Assembly (NCBI GenBank): GCA_900323505.1
Contig: OOIN01000040.1
Coordinates: 393,655 to 457,654 of the forward strand
Direction of reading: 5' to 3'
DNA length: 64,000 nucleotides
From: Ustilago trichophora
Taxonomy: Eukaryota; Basidiomycota; Ustilaginomycetes; Ustilaginales; Ustilaginaceae
Below the pieces are notes generated by a model. It worked only from the letters and a program-made list of their open reading frames with translations, did not search any database and was not told the origin of the DNA. Every line of letters begins with the position of its first letter. Position 1 is the first letter of the stretch. Made by a program: the position numbers and the translations under genes. Of the stretch, positions 49,587 through 60,214 are shown in pieces.

Positions 49587-52500
49587 TCAAAGGACACCAA
49601 GCGGATCCGACGTGATCGTACTCGAGCTTTTGCCCTCCTCGGCCTTTGTGTCTGCTGCGCTCTGCTCGTGGCTCGCACTGTTGCCAGTGTAGGATGCTGC
49701 CTTCCAGCTTTGCTGCCTCTCGTTGGCTGCTGGACGGGGCGTACTTAGATTGCCACCGTTGGCGCCGCGGAAGGGAGAGTGCATTGCTACGTGCTCGCGC
49801 TGCATTTCGGCACGGACGCTGGCATTCGTCGCCCATGGATTGTATGCATTGTGAGAAGGCGGGGCCGATCCGGCGTTAGAGTAAGCCTGAGCTCCCTGCT
49901 CGCTATCGTAACGTAATGGATCGTTAATGGTGGAGCTCAAAGGAGCTGGGTCGGCCGCTTTTGCCGAGCTAGCGGGTCGGTAGGCCGACTGGGCCGAGTC
50001 GTGCGGAAGCGAAGACGGCTCTGATGGAGGCGCAGCCATGGCCTCTTGCAGGCGACCCCACCCGCCAATGAAAAGGTGCTTCATCTTGTTAGCCGCAGCA
50101 TCTGCGGCGCTGGACATATTGTTTGCCATTGCCATAGACGAATCTGCAGGGGCTGCGGGTGCGGATGATGCCGTGGATGCCGATGATGCTCCAGGCTGTT
50201 GAGGGCGGCTGCGCGGCTGACGTGCCTGATACGAAAGGTGCGTCTGATCGATCTGACCATTGGTGCCCAAGTCTACGGCACCTGGTGCTGGAGAGGTCGC
50301 AATACTTTTGTTCTGAGGTATCGATGATGCGCCCGCAGCATTGGCAGCACCAGCAGCAGCAACAAGCGGATCGAGAACAGGATCTGGGTCACCAGCGCCC
50401 ACAACAGCGATGGCTGCATCTGCCCTTTCCAGCTCGCCACCGCCTGGCTTTGTTGCGACTTCGGCGACGCCCGCGTCGCCCCCGACCTTGGGTGAATCAG
50501 TCGAGAGAGCCGCAGCGTCTGTTCCTCGAACAGCGCGCTCCAGTCTCTCTCGTGCGCGGCGCCTTTCTTCGGCTTCCTTGTCGAGAGCGGCGTTCATGTC
50601 GCCTGAAGCCCTTCGGAAGAGTTGCTCAAAGTAGCGGATATCGCGCGAGTCGGCAATGAGTACACCCATGTCGGTGCCTTTTCGTTTGGGATCGCGGTCG
50701 TCGAGTTGGGGCTGGTAGCGCAGATTGCGACATCTCTTCTTGGTGTCAGGGCTGAGGAGATATGACCATGCGCTGACGGTGCGAGCAGAGAGGCTGGGTA
50801 GCACTCTACCGTCTTCATCCTGTGGCCTCTGACGCTCTCTCTCGTTGTCCATGAGGAAGGTACCGTACTTGCACTCCTGCACCACTTGAAGCAGTTCGAC
50901 GAGGTAGGCCGAATCATACTCGAAGCGGTCTGGGAATTGACGCATGATTTGCCACATGCAGTCGAGGAACTGATGGAAGACTGGTGACGTCTCTTTGATG
51001 TTGGAACCCTTCTTGGGGCCCGAGGCGGAGCTGGAAGTGGCGGCTGAAAAGTTGGCGGTCAGTTGTTTGGTAAAGCCCCAGAAGGCGTTGGCAGCGGCTT
51101 GCGAGTCGAAGCCTCCGCCTCCACCAGAGTTGGGCTTGTCGAGCTCGGGATCGGTATCGTAGCCATTGTCTTCGTCGTCGTTGAGATTGGCGTAGCTGTG
51201 CTTTGAGGCGACGGTAAAGTAGCGGTCAGAGCCCTTGAGACCGCCACGGTCGGTGAACTTGTGGCCGAAGCTGAGCCAGTCCTTCTCGATGAGCACGGCG
51301 AGACCGTCAAAGGTGCGGAAGTAAGGGTCGAGACAGATCTGGGCGATGGCAGCCAGCTGCGAGGTGCGATCCCAGCCGTCGGAGCAGTGGATGAGGACAT
51401 GCGAGCTGTTGATGTGGACGTTGCGAACGATTGACATGGAGCCTTCCATGAGCGATTGAATGTGCTTGAGCCACATGGATTTGCGCAAGGCTGCTGGGTC
51501 GACAGGCGTAGGGTTGAGACGCAAGACGGAGCCCGAGCCATCTGAGACCGAGTCTGCTGCAGTAGCGTCGCCGAGAGCTTCGACACGCATGCCGAAGGTG
51601 GCGATGGGCTCGCTTTCGCGCAGCGCATCTGTGACCTTGTTGAGACTATCTCGCATGACGTGAATGTTTTCGATGCCGAGGTAAGACTTTTTGCAGCCTT
51701 TGTAGTACTCCATGTTTTCTGTGCCGGCGCCTTTGGCAACGTTGGCCATGGCGTTAGTGGTGGGACGTGCATCGATGATGAGGTTTGTCGTGGTGGCACC
51801 ATACACGGTGGCTAGAGCTGGAGCGCCAGAGGCCGAGGAAGTGGGCCCAGCTGAAGCATCGGCTGCCGCTTTGGCAGTGATGGACTCGGGATCGGCAAAG
51901 TGATGAGAGGTAAAGATGGCCTCGATAAGCTTTTCGTCTTGAATGGAGCGTGCGTTCTTGAGGCCCACCATGGGCTGACTTGATCGTGTGATGGAAGCGT
52001 GATTGGCCCAATGCAAGTATGTGAGAGCAGGGATGCGGGCCTTGCTGCGGTACTTTGCTGCATAGCTCAAAGTGGTATCGCTGATGCGAGAGGGTACAGC
52101 CATGAGAGCAGGGTAAGTAGGGCAGAATGTGTACTGGGAGTTGATATCGGTGAATCGCCACGCTTTTGAACGGGATCCGAGGCCTTGACGTGCAAACTCG
52201 TTTTTGGGATCGTACAAGCGGCTAACATCTTGGTGCGGGATGGCATCGATTGCTGAGGGCTGGTAGTAGAAAGCGTATAATTGCGAGACATGGGTGAGGA
52301 CGGCGCACTCTTTGAGGCTGTCAAAGACGGCAAGCTGGTCATGCTCCGAGTGGAAGGCAAAGGCAGCCGAGTCGAATGTTTTGTAGAAGAGAGTGATAGG
52401 ATAGATGCGCTGAGAAGGGGATGTGGGTTGTGCCGAGATGCGAAGAGATGGTATACGAGTTGCCTTTAGGATGAGAGATAGTGGGATGGACTGACGCCGT

Positions 52501-52691
52501 GATGGTCGTTCTGATGTAGCAGAAGGCTGATATTCAAAGATAATGTGATGCGAAGTGAGGTGCAGAGCTCCTTTGTGACAAGCGTTCTCACCTCTGCGCT
52601 GAAACCAAACATCTGCGAGGTGCTCCAACTTGGGCTTTGGCAGCGGTATGAGCGAGGCCGACGCCGAAGTTGATGTCGACGCAGCGTTCAT
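49587..52691 (-). CDS. YMR1: Myotubularin phosphoinositide 3-phosphatase YMR1
   Basis: The 1034-residue product removes the 3-phosphate of PI3P and PI(3,5)P2 on endosomes and vacuole. A PH-GRAM domain lies at about 20-130 (VWFQRRGENACHKGALHLTSHHIIFEY, in part). The myotubularin domain follows, with RIPALTYLHWANHASITRSSQP, GTENMEYYKGCKKSYLGIENIHVMRDSL and the active site VLIHCSDGWDRTSQLAA (catalytic Cys436 in C-x5-R). DRGGLKGSDRYF and VFHQFLDCMWQIMRQFPDRFEY close the domain near 640. The last ~380 residues are Ala/Ser/Pro-rich and disordered, longer than in yeast Ymr1 (688 residues). The catalytic CSDGWDR is intact, so this is an active member. The gene converges on VTI1. Confidence 0.94.
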   Translation of the reverse strand: MNAASTSTSASASLIPLPKPKLEHLADVWFQRRGENACHKGALHLTSHHIIFEYQPSATSERPSRRQSIPLSLILKATRIPSLRISAQPTSPSQRIYPITLFYKTFDSAAFAFHSEHDQLAVFDSLKECAVLTHVSQLYAFYYQPSAIDAIPHQDVSRLYDPKNEFARQGLGSRSKAWRFTDINSQYTFCPTYPALMAVPSRISDTTLSYAAKYRSKARIPALTYLHWANHASITRSSQPMVGLKNARSIQDEKLIEAIFTSHHFADPESITAKAAADASAGPTSSASGAPALATVYGATTTNLIIDARPTTNAMANVAKGAGTENMEYYKGCKKSYLGIENIHVMRDSLNKVTDALRESEPIATFGMRVEALGDATAADSVSDGSGSVLRLNPTPVDPAALRKSMWLKHIQSLMEGSMSIVRNVHINSSHVLIHCSDGWDRTSQLAAIAQICLDPYFRTFDGLAVLIEKDWLSFGHKFTDRGGLKGSDRYFTVASKHSYANLNDDEDNGYDTDPELDKPNSGGGGGFDSQAAANAFWGFTKQLTANFSAATSSSASGPKKGSNIKETSPVFHQFLDCMWQIMRQFPDRFEYDSAYLVELLQVVQECKYGTFLMDNERERQRPQDEDGRVLPSLSARTVSAWSYLLSPDTKKRCRNLRYQPQLDDRDPKRKGTDMGVLIADSRDIRYFEQLFRRASGDMNAALDKEAEERRRARERLERAVRGTDAAALSTDSPKVGGDAGVAEVATKPGGGELERADAAIAVVGAGDPDPVLDPLVAAAGAANAAGASSIPQNKSIATSPAPGAVDLGTNGQIDQTHLSYQARQPRSRPQQPGASSASTASSAPAAPADSSMAMANNMSSAADAAANKMKHLFIGGWGRLQEAMAAPPSEPSSLPHDSAQSAYRPASSAKAADPAPLSSTINDPLRYDSEQGAQAYSNAGSAPPSHNAYNPWATNASVRAEMQREHVAMHSPFRGANGGNLSTPRPAANERQQSWKAASYTGNSASHEQSAADTKAEEGKSSSTITSDPLGVL

Positions 52692-53410
52692 ATTGAGAAA
52701 TTGCCGATTTCACACGGCGGTGGTGATGGGATCGATGTCCTCCCGAAACCAAGTCAATACGGCAGGTCCGATGTGGCTGCAGCGAAACGTCGATGTGCTG
52801 ATAAGGGTCGAGCGGGCGAAGATGAAACGTGATGATAGTGTGGCAGATGATGTTTCGATCCACTTCCGAGTGACAACCTTGGACGCCAAAAACAAGCAGG
52901 GAACCGTCGTGATAGTCGTGTATGTTTGAAGCAAGTGTTGGTGACGAAGCCAACCCAGCCAGGGTCTCGTGTGTGTGTGCGTGTGTGATTACAGAGTACA
53001 GTGCAGATGTTGTTCTCTCTCTGTCTCTCCCTCCTTCTAACCTTTACGTCTAAGTGCAGACTGTCGATGCTCCACTTTTGGATGCTGTTGCCAATTTTGG
53101 CCAAGACCGTGCGAGTGTTAGACTCGGTGACAACACTGCTGCTGCTGCTGCTGCTGCTGCTGCCATGCCAAGTCCCAACTCTCTTTTTTTTTTTGGGTTT
53201 TCGGGATGGCCGACATGCTTAGCATCCATGCATGGCGAGAGCTCTCCACTGCTAACCCCTCGCGGAAAAGAACGTGGTTGAGAACGTCCAAAAGCAAGAA
53301 ACGACACAGGCCAGACCGAGATCACTAACAAGCTCAACTCTATCGTTATACACCATCCTTTCGCCATAAGCAGCGGTTCGGCCCTTCCGTTGCTTTCGGG
53401 CCCAGAGGAC
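52692..53410. other. Divergent promoter region of YMR1 and the CDF transporter
   Basis: It contains a (CTG)9 run at 53136-53162, T and G runs, and a GT-rich segment near 52970. No gene is supported. The CDF frame is open from 53390, but only from a TTG. Confidence 0.5.
53136..53162 (+). repeat. (CTG)9 trinucleotide repeat
   Basis: Nine CTG units lie about 250 bases before the CDF start, possibly in its 5' leader or the divergent promoter. A related CTG run encodes polyglutamine (on the other strand) in the transcription factor at 9365-13408. Confidence 0.9.
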
Positions 53411-55861
53411 ATGCCTGCCATGAGCAGACCCATCGAGGCGCCTGCCGCTCCCTCCTCCCAACCATATGCTACTCAGCAAGTAGCTTCCAATGCTAACGGT
53501 CACGGTGCATCCGCCCCTTTGTCCTCTTCGGTGCGCTTTCAACATGATTTGCATCGCCATGAACCCGACACCTCCATCGACAGTATCACCTCTGCTCGCA
53601 ATCGGACGAACGACCTTCAAAACCCCAGCTCAGACGATGATGAGGATGATGACGCTTATGCTCCTTACTCTACTTCCCACACTGACTCGGGTCGCAGGTC
53701 CAGCTCGTTTGGCATTGCCACCCCTGCCCATGGCTTCCCTTCCTCGTCTGCTTACCACTACAAGGCCATGATTAGCAAACACGGTCATGGTTTCCCCGAT
53801 AGAGCTGACTCGGTTCGCAACATCTCTGCCCTTGCCAACCTTGTCGATTACCGTTCCAACTACTACGAAGACCACCGTGTCAGCGAGGAAGAAATCAAGC
53901 ACCGTACAAAGCATCTCGGTTGGTCCAAAGCTTCTGCCGTCGCCGACTATTACGAACGTCTGAACGACACTCTGGATGGATGGAGAGAGGTCGACGAAAT
54001 CCTCGATTCTCGCTTCCCCGACGAGGTCATGCGCCGCTTCGACCAACAAGATGAGCTTCACAGAAAAAAAAAGCGTCGCTCCAAGCCATCTAAAAAGGCA
54101 AAACGTCGCAACAAGCAACAGCACCACAACGCTAGTCGCAACACGCCCCTCGAGAGCGATGGCAACGTCTCTGACGAGGAAGAGACAGACCAAGAAGACA
54201 CAGCCAGAGGTAGACGTTCCCTCAAGCGCAGCTTCAGCGCCAAGGCCATCGATGCTTTCAGCGGTCTCTGGTTTGGTGCCTCTGCCAGTCCACGTGCCTC
54301 TAGCAGGTCGGACCTCGAGCGTGGTCGTACCTCGCACTCTCGTCGCCACGATCAGCGTGCGCCAAAGTCTGGAGCTTTCGACCTCACCTCAGCCACCGAA
54401 GAAGAAGAAGAAGAAGAAGAAGAAGAAGAAGAAGAAGACCAAAACATCCACAGTCAAGATCAACCCGCTGCACTATCCAAGTCTCCTGCCGCAATGGGTA
54501 GTCAGCGTATTCCTTCTGGTCGTCGCGACTATGGCGCAACATCCGCCTCGAGCGCAGGTCAGCTCTACGACAAGCTTCGACGAGAAGGTCGCATCGAGCA
54601 GATCCGCCGTTCCGAATCACAGCTTGCTCTTTCCTCTGGTGTCACCACCCCTGCTGCTGCCAGCGGTACTCAGACTCCCCACGATCGTGTCTCGTCTCCT
54701 GGCTCCCACGCCAACACCATTCGCCCCAACCAGGTTGAAAACCTTCCAGAGCACGACAACGACCATGCAAACACCACTTCAGTAGATACTTGCCTCGATG
54801 GCGCAAAGCTCGTTCGTACTTCTCGTCACCAGGGCAGTCTCGATCGCGACTATAGCCGCGAACGCCATCATCGCCCTTACGCTTCCCAGGAGGAAGAGAG
54901 GCAGGCGCTTCTCAGCACCGTGCCCAACCGTGCAAAGGAAGAAGAGACTTCCCGATCCGTCCAATTTGCGATCAACATCAATCTCATCATCAACATCCTG
55001 CTGCTCGCCGGTAAAGGCGTCGCCGTGCTCTCGTCGAACTCGGTATCGCTCATCGCTTCCCTCGTCGACAGTGCACTCGATCTCCTCTCCACCATCATCA
55101 TCTTTGCCACCTCCAAAGCCATCGCGTATCGCTCATGGAGGACCATCTACAAGTATCCAGTTGGCAAGCAACGTCTCGAACCTCTCGGTGTCGTCATTTT
55201 CTCCGTCCTCATGATTGCTTCTTTTGTTCAAGTCTTCATCGAGTCGATCGGACGCTTGCGCCAAGTTCTCGCCTCGGGCCACCAGGATCCCGACTCGGCT
55301 GCCAGCCTGCCATTCATCGGTGTGGCCTTCATGCTGGCCACCATCGGTATCAAGACCGTCATGTGGCTCCTCTATCGCTCCTCAAAGTCTTCCGGTGTCC
55401 GTGCTGTTGCCCAAGATGCCGAGAATGATGTTGTCTTCAACATCGCCTCGCTCATCTTTCCCATCGTTGGCTCCAGGCTCGGCTGGCCTGCTCTCGATCC
55501 AATCGGCGGTATCCTCCTCTCCGTATACATCATCTATGAGTGGGTCGAGACCTTGTGGGAGACCGTTTCCAAGCTCTCCGGTGCCGTCGCCTCCTCCACC
55601 GAGATCTCCAAGTGTCTGTATTGCGTCGTTCGTTTCAACTCGGTCAACAGCGTCTCGGCCTTTGAGCTCTTCCATTCCGGTGACAACCTCATTGTCGAGG
55701 CCGACATTGTGCTTCCACACTCGATCTCGCTCAAGGAGTCTCACGATCTCGGCGAGATTATCACCTACTGCACCGAAAACATCACTGGTGTCGAGCGCTC
55801 CTACATTCACCTCGACTACAATCCCAAGGGACAAGCCGGTCACCTCACGCAGCGAGGATAG
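53411..55861 (+). CDS. Cation diffusion facilitator, Mn-type
   Basis: The 816-residue product has a long hydrophilic N-terminus (about 1-510) with Lys/Arg runs (KKKRRSKPSKKAKRR) and a polyglutamate tract encoded by GAA repeats (54398-54438). The transporter part starts near 515 with six membrane spans. The metal-site motifs are DxxxD in span 2 (Asp553, Asp557 in VDSALDLLS) and DxxxD in span 5 (Asp669, Asp673 in DAENDVVFN), the pattern of the manganese subgroup rather than the HxxxD of zinc carriers. The cytosolic C-terminal domain (VEADIVLPHSISLKESHDLGE to SYIHLDYNP) is the usual ferredoxin-like fold. It probably moves Mn2+ into vacuole or Golgi in exchange for protons. The start is the first ATG (53411); a Met three codons later is possible. 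Confidence 0.88.
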   Translation: MPAMSRPIEAPAAPSSQPYATQQVASNANGHGASAPLSSSVRFQHDLHRHEPDTSIDSITSARNRTNDLQNPSSDDDEDDDAYAPYSTSHTDSGRRSSSFGIATPAHGFPSSSAYHYKAMISKHGHGFPDRADSVRNISALANLVDYRSNYYEDHRVSEEEIKHRTKHLGWSKASAVADYYERLNDTLDGWREVDEILDSRFPDEVMRRFDQQDELHRKKKRRSKPSKKAKRRNKQQHHNASRNTPLESDGNVSDEEETDQEDTARGRRSLKRSFSAKAIDAFSGLWFGASASPRASSRSDLERGRTSHSRRHDQRAPKSGAFDLTSATEEEEEEEEEEEEEDQNIHSQDQPAALSKSPAAMGSQRIPSGRRDYGATSASSAGQLYDKLRREGRIEQIRRSESQLALSSGVTTPAAASGTQTPHDRVSSPGSHANTIRPNQVENLPEHDNDHANTTSVDTCLDGAKLVRTSRHQGSLDRDYSRERHHRPYASQEEERQALLSTVPNRAKEEETSRSVQFAININLIINILLLAGKGVAVLSSNSVSLIASLVDSALDLLSTIIIFATSKAIAYRSWRTIYKYPVGKQRLEPLGVVIFSVLMIASFVQVFIESIGRLRQVLASGHQDPDSAASLPFIGVAFMLATIGIKTVMWLLYRSSKSSGVRAVAQDAENDVVFNIASLIFPIVGSRLGWPALDPIGGILLSVYIIYEWVETLWETVSKLSGAVASSTEISKCLYCVVRFNSVNSVSAFELFHSGDNLIVEADIVLPHSISLKESHDLGEIITYCTENITGVERSYIHLDYNPKGQAGHLTQRG

Positions 55862-56137
55862 ATGCCGCTCCAAATCTCGGACCCATACCTTAGAATTCCC
55901 GAATCAGATTCAGTCTCTTTCAAAATTCATCCATAATGTAGACCATGGAGATCCTGCAACACTCTTTACTTTCATCTTTCTCATCTGCTCATTTCTAATC
56001 ATTCACGCGTGCATTCGATGGATCACTTCAGACACGATGCTTCTGGAACTCTGTTGTTTGAGCCCACTGATGCGATGATTCCATCGTTACATTGGAAAAA
56101 TGCTCTATTGCATGTGTAATAAGGTTGCGTCGTTGGC

Positions 56138-59100
56138 CTAGAAGCCGCTCGCGCGCTTCTTCTTCTTTGGCGGTCGATCAATCGTGACAGGACGCGCTCC
56201 AAAACGACCCGTTTCAATCTGCGTCGAGGCTCCAAACTGTCGCTGTGTCGGGGTGCCTGCTCGCGAAGAAGTAGGTGATACGGTAGGCGTCAAGTCGCCG
56301 AAACTGCCCGCAAATCCAAACTTTGGAGGTGCAGGTTGAGACTGCGCCGTCGAAAATGCCGGTTGTGCTACATTTATGCTCCCTGAAAGTGCATGCTCGA
56401 AGCCCTGTATCGGGGCGCGCAGGGGCTGCGAACGTGATACGGACGAGGGATGGGGACGCTTTCGCCGAGACGCAAGCTTTGGTGGAGCACCCGAAGCACC
56501 TGCGGGCTGACTTTGTGAAACCAGTGACGGGTTATAAGACGACGGAGGTCCTTGGGAGGCAAGCGCGTCAAGCTGTGAGAGCGAAGGCGCTGCAGATTGC
56601 TTTCGGCCACGACTGCGACTGCGAGATCGATCCTCCGTCGAGGCGCTGGATGCGCGAGAAAAGGATCGTGAACGTGCCCGCGCCGTGGGTCCTCTCAATC
56701 GACTGGCTCGTGGCAGCCTGTGCAGTCCTTCGAAGGGATCCAAATAGGTGTACTCGGTAGGATCCTCGCCCAGCTGCCATTCTGCCAGCAGCAATCGGGC
56801 GGTCGATGATGTGCTCGGCAGTAGCGCTTCGAGCTCGACCTCATCCAAATCCTTCTTCACTCCATTTCGCTCATCACTAGTTCCAGCCGCCGCTGTGACA
56901 TCTCCACTGCGGAGTGGCGCGAAGAAAGACAGACCTACACTCCCAACGTGCGGGGGTGGGATCTTATCGCCTTGCTCTTCGACAAAGTTGTAAATGTCAT
57001 GATGTTCCAAAGCTGTCCAATTCGTTCCTTGTCGTTGCTGCGGCCTCTGAGTCGGCGCGCCCTCGTCCAGAATGCGAGCCTTGGGTCGAACAAAGATCTC
57101 TGCTTCGAGGGCCAGATCTAGCCTCATTCGTTTAGAGGCATCCCTCAACGACTTCTGGACAGCGCGTCGAGTGCGCGAGCACCATGGCTCTACCGACTCC
57201 TTCGTCGGAAGATATGGCGCTACGTCGGGCTGATCAATGATGTGGCTCAAGGCACGTTTAAGAACATCTCTCTGGACACGAACAGGGCTGCTCGAACGCC
57301 CGTTTGCGTCGACTGAACCGTCAGCGTCACGAGTCGAAACCGCAGTCGCTGCCCGAGACCAAGCTCCTTGGGCAGGAGATACGCCCAGAGAAGACAGTGC
57401 ATGTCGAGCATCGCTTCTGAGATCCAGAATGGTATTCAACGTCTTCGTCTGCGCTTCTTCGCCTGGCCCAATCTCCAGTGCGGTTGACCAGATTGGTTTT
57501 GAAGCTTGGATCGACTCTTCGGCATCCTGTCTATCGTTGGCGTTGGTACAGTTGTCGTAATGCCGGAAGAGCTGCCTGAGTGAGAGTGTGGCTGCATACA
57601 CAGATGCGTGGCCGTTGGACGGTGTCGACTGCACACCCAGACGACGCGCCGTTGAGTTTCCGGTATTGTTGACATGACTTGCGTCAGTGACAGGGGAATC
57701 CTGAGTGGAGAACAATTCACGATGCAGCTGTTCAAGGTTGAGGATCCTTGTCTTGACGGCACTCAGTGAATCGATATGCGCATGTAGAGGGAAGGCGGCG
57801 TCAGTCTCATCAGTGCAAAGATACAAGAGCGTGCCTAACGAGGGTTGCATGATTTCGAGGTCCAACGCTGGACCTGATTGTGCTGACTTCGTTGAAGGTG
57901 GTGCCAAACTGACTTGAAGTATCTGAGCCAGTAAAATGCCGCGCTCGGTTATCTCAAAGGTGATCCATGAGTCAGAGTGTGGATCTGGAGGAAGAACTTC
58001 GGTGGCGTAGAAGAAGAGCGGCGGTGCTGCAGGCCTGTGATGCTGGGACGCAGATGATGTAAAGGGAATAAGAACAGGCGCTTCATCCAGCGCATGCCTC
58101 CAGCACACAGCTGCTCTGTCGGTGTCGGAGACGCCATTGGACAAGTCATAATCGGGTACGTCTTGCAGACGAGATCTGACTGTATAGCAGGAGATCATGT
58201 CATTTCGCCGCGAACATAGAGCCCATGAATTGGCATCTCCGTCTGCATGAGACGTCGCAGCTGCACCACATCTCGTATGTGGCAGCGCGATGAGGGTGAG
58301 TGTTGGATCGTCTCCTCGATGATGTGCAGTGGAAAAGAGAAGCTTGGAAGGGTCTTTGAGGTCAAACCAATAGATTGCGTCAGATGAACAGACTGCCAAG
58401 AGCGGATGATTCGAGCTCGTTCCGCATGACGCCATGGAGAAGAACTTCGCTCGCCGGAAAGAAGTGAGGCAGAAGTTAGATCGGAGGATGATGCTGACCT
58501 GATGGAGGTCTGCCGCATCGGACGAAGCGCCATGGTCTTCGAGCTTGATATGGATCAAGGAATGCCGTGTCAGCAAGATCAGACTGCTGTCATTGTGGCC
58601 GAAAGCAAGGCTGAAAGGTGCTTTTGCTGACATGACTGAAGACAAGGTATCTTCAGCGATTAAAACATCAGCTGCAGGCGCATCGACATCGATGGCAGCA
58701 ATAGCCTGTGCAAGTAAACGAGCAGAGATGCGTCTGACGAATACCGCAGACGAAGGCTGCGGATTCTTTGAAGTCGAATGGAGCGATATCGGAGGAAAGC
58801 TGCGCCGATCTGTGGAGTTGGGTGCAGGTGAGCCATTTGCCAGGGCATCATCCATAGGTGGATTTGGGGCTGGCGAGTTCGAAGACGAGTCATCGTGCCG
58901 TGGTGGTTGCAGCTCTGTTTGGAAGTGAAGAAGCTCGACGTTGCCGAGCCGATCGACGACGGCAGCAAGCGCAGGGTCGTTGGAGCTAAAGCACACATCC
59001 TGATGCTGGGAACAGCCACTGATGCCGTACTGTAGTTGGTGCATAGTCTCTAGGTACAGACAAGGTGGTCGATCTCCTCTGTCTCTGTGCTTCAGCGAGA

Positions 59101-59854
59101 GAAAGCTCGTATTACTATGCGACCGAACAGCCAGAATGCTGTTATTGGGTGAGGCAATGACCTGCAGAATTGGCGTCATGTACTTCCGTTCGACGTTGTG
59201 TGCAGGGATGAAAATAAATCTGGTCGACTCGATCGCCTTTGCCTTGCCCTTAGCTTGTGTCGAGGCAGACTGCTTTATGGTGGAAGTGTCTGGAGCGACC
59301 TCATCGCCAGAGTGGATTTCGAGCTGATGCAGCAAGAGACAGTCACGGTTGCAACCACCGATACAGACAACTGCATAGATCCGCCTTTGTTGGAACGTGA
59401 CTGGACCTAGGACTGCAACGGCCTGCGCGTCTGCGATCCCCAGGGAGCCGTTGAGATCGTGCGCCGTGTCTGCAAGTGCGGCTGCATTTTCATATATAGT
59501 GTCGGAAAGGATATGGTCGGGTATCTCGATATCCGGATGATGTTGGCGCAGAAAGTGCTGAGCTGCAAGGATGTCGGCATCGACAGAGGAGCCGGCGTCT
59601 GCATCGTTGCTCGGATAAAGGCTGTGACGGTTGAGAGAAGGCGGCACGGTAGGAGGTGTAAGCTGAATCTGCGTCAAAGTGCCATCCTGAGTGCTGATCC
59701 TTGAGAGCCTGAAGGTCAGAGTGCGTGATAAATGCTGAGCTGGGAAGGACCACTGCTGCGAGGAGATCAAGAGGGTGCCAGGATCGTCATTGGAGCGGCA
59801 ACCTTGGACGTGGAGGCGCACCGCTCCTCTTGAGCCTGTCGGTATCGTCTCCAT
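56138..59854 (-). CDS. RRN6: RRN6-like RNA polymerase I core-factor subunit
   Basis: The 1238-residue product has a long N-terminal part of beta-rich, WD-like repeats (about 90-600, with VLGPVTFQQRRIYAVVCIGG, NNSILAVRSHSNTSFLSL, FCLTSFRRAKFFSMASC). A helical region follows (about 700-960) with VQRDVLKRALSHIID. The C-terminus is low-complexity, with repeated Ser-Gln-Pro and a closing FGARP-xx-IDRPPKKKKRASGF, which matches the ending usual for fungal RRN6 proteins. RRN6 works with RRN7 and RRN11 to load RNA polymerase I at the rDNA promoter. Assignment rests on order and C-terminal motif rather than strong catalytic signatures; a different WD-type nuclear protein is possible. It starts 361 bases from the divergent small gene at 60215 and lies about 4 kb from the telomere. 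Confidence 0.6.
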   Translation of the reverse strand: METIPTGSRGAVRLHVQGCRSNDDPGTLLISSQQWSFPAQHLSRTLTFRLSRISTQDGTLTQIQLTPPTVPPSLNRHSLYPSNDADAGSSVDADILAAQHFLRQHHPDIEIPDHILSDTIYENAAALADTAHDLNGSLGIADAQAVAVLGPVTFQQRRIYAVVCIGGCNRDCLLLHQLEIHSGDEVAPDTSTIKQSASTQAKGKAKAIESTRFIFIPAHNVERKYMTPILQVIASPNNSILAVRSHSNTSFLSLKHRDRGDRPPCLYLETMHQLQYGISGCSQHQDVCFSSNDPALAAVVDRLGNVELLHFQTELQPPRHDDSSSNSPAPNPPMDDALANGSPAPNSTDRRSFPPISLHSTSKNPQPSSAVFVRRISARLLAQAIAAIDVDAPAADVLIAEDTLSSVMSAKAPFSLAFGHNDSSLILLTRHSLIHIKLEDHGASSDAADLHQVSIILRSNFCLTSFRRAKFFSMASCGTSSNHPLLAVCSSDAIYWFDLKDPSKLLFSTAHHRGDDPTLTLIALPHTRCGAAATSHADGDANSWALCSRRNDMISCYTVRSRLQDVPDYDLSNGVSDTDRAAVCWRHALDEAPVLIPFTSSASQHHRPAAPPLFFYATEVLPPDPHSDSWITFEITERGILLAQILQVSLAPPSTKSAQSGPALDLEIMQPSLGTLLYLCTDETDAAFPLHAHIDSLSAVKTRILNLEQLHRELFSTQDSPVTDASHVNNTGNSTARRLGVQSTPSNGHASVYAATLSLRQLFRHYDNCTNANDRQDAEESIQASKPIWSTALEIGPGEEAQTKTLNTILDLRSDARHALSSLGVSPAQGAWSRAATAVSTRDADGSVDANGRSSSPVRVQRDVLKRALSHIIDQPDVAPYLPTKESVEPWCSRTRRAVQKSLRDASKRMRLDLALEAEIFVRPKARILDEGAPTQRPQQRQGTNWTALEHHDIYNFVEEQGDKIPPPHVGSVGLSFFAPLRSGDVTAAAGTSDERNGVKKDLDEVELEALLPSTSSTARLLLAEWQLGEDPTEYTYLDPFEGLHRLPRASRLRGPTARARSRSFSRASSASTEDRSRSRSRGRKQSAAPSLSQLDALASQGPPSSYNPSLVSQSQPAGASGAPPKLASRRKRPHPSSVSRSQPLRAPIQGFEHALSGSINVAQPAFSTAQSQPAPPKFGFAGSFGDLTPTVSPTSSRAGTPTQRQFGASTQIETGRFGARPVTIDRPPKKKKRASGF

Positions 59855-60214
59855 CGTGGTAATAATTCCACGGTTGTAGTAGCAGCGGACAGCTCCGAAG
59901 ATCAGAGGCCTAAGCTGGACAAACGGTATGTAAGAGCATGGTTGAAAGGTTGGATGAGGACTTGATGAAGTGGAGGAAGAAGGATCGCTGCTGTCTCCAA
60001 TCTACAGCCTATCAACCCCAAAGAGAAAAAAACACACAACCCTGCATGGTGTCCAATGCGCAGTTTCCGGGATCCGAGATCTCTTAGGCTAGAATCAGCA
60101 CGTGTAACCTGCACCGGTCAAGCCAGGGTCCTCGTCCGTCACTACCACCACCTTCACCACCACCACTATCGACACCATGACATCGACACCACCACAATCG
60201 ACACGGCCAAAGTC
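59855..60214. other. Divergent promoter region of the RRN6-like and 60215 genes
   Basis: The plus-strand frame of the next gene is open from an upstream ATG at 60056, giving a His- and Arg-rich extension that looks like translated leader. No other feature is seen. Confidence 0.45.
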
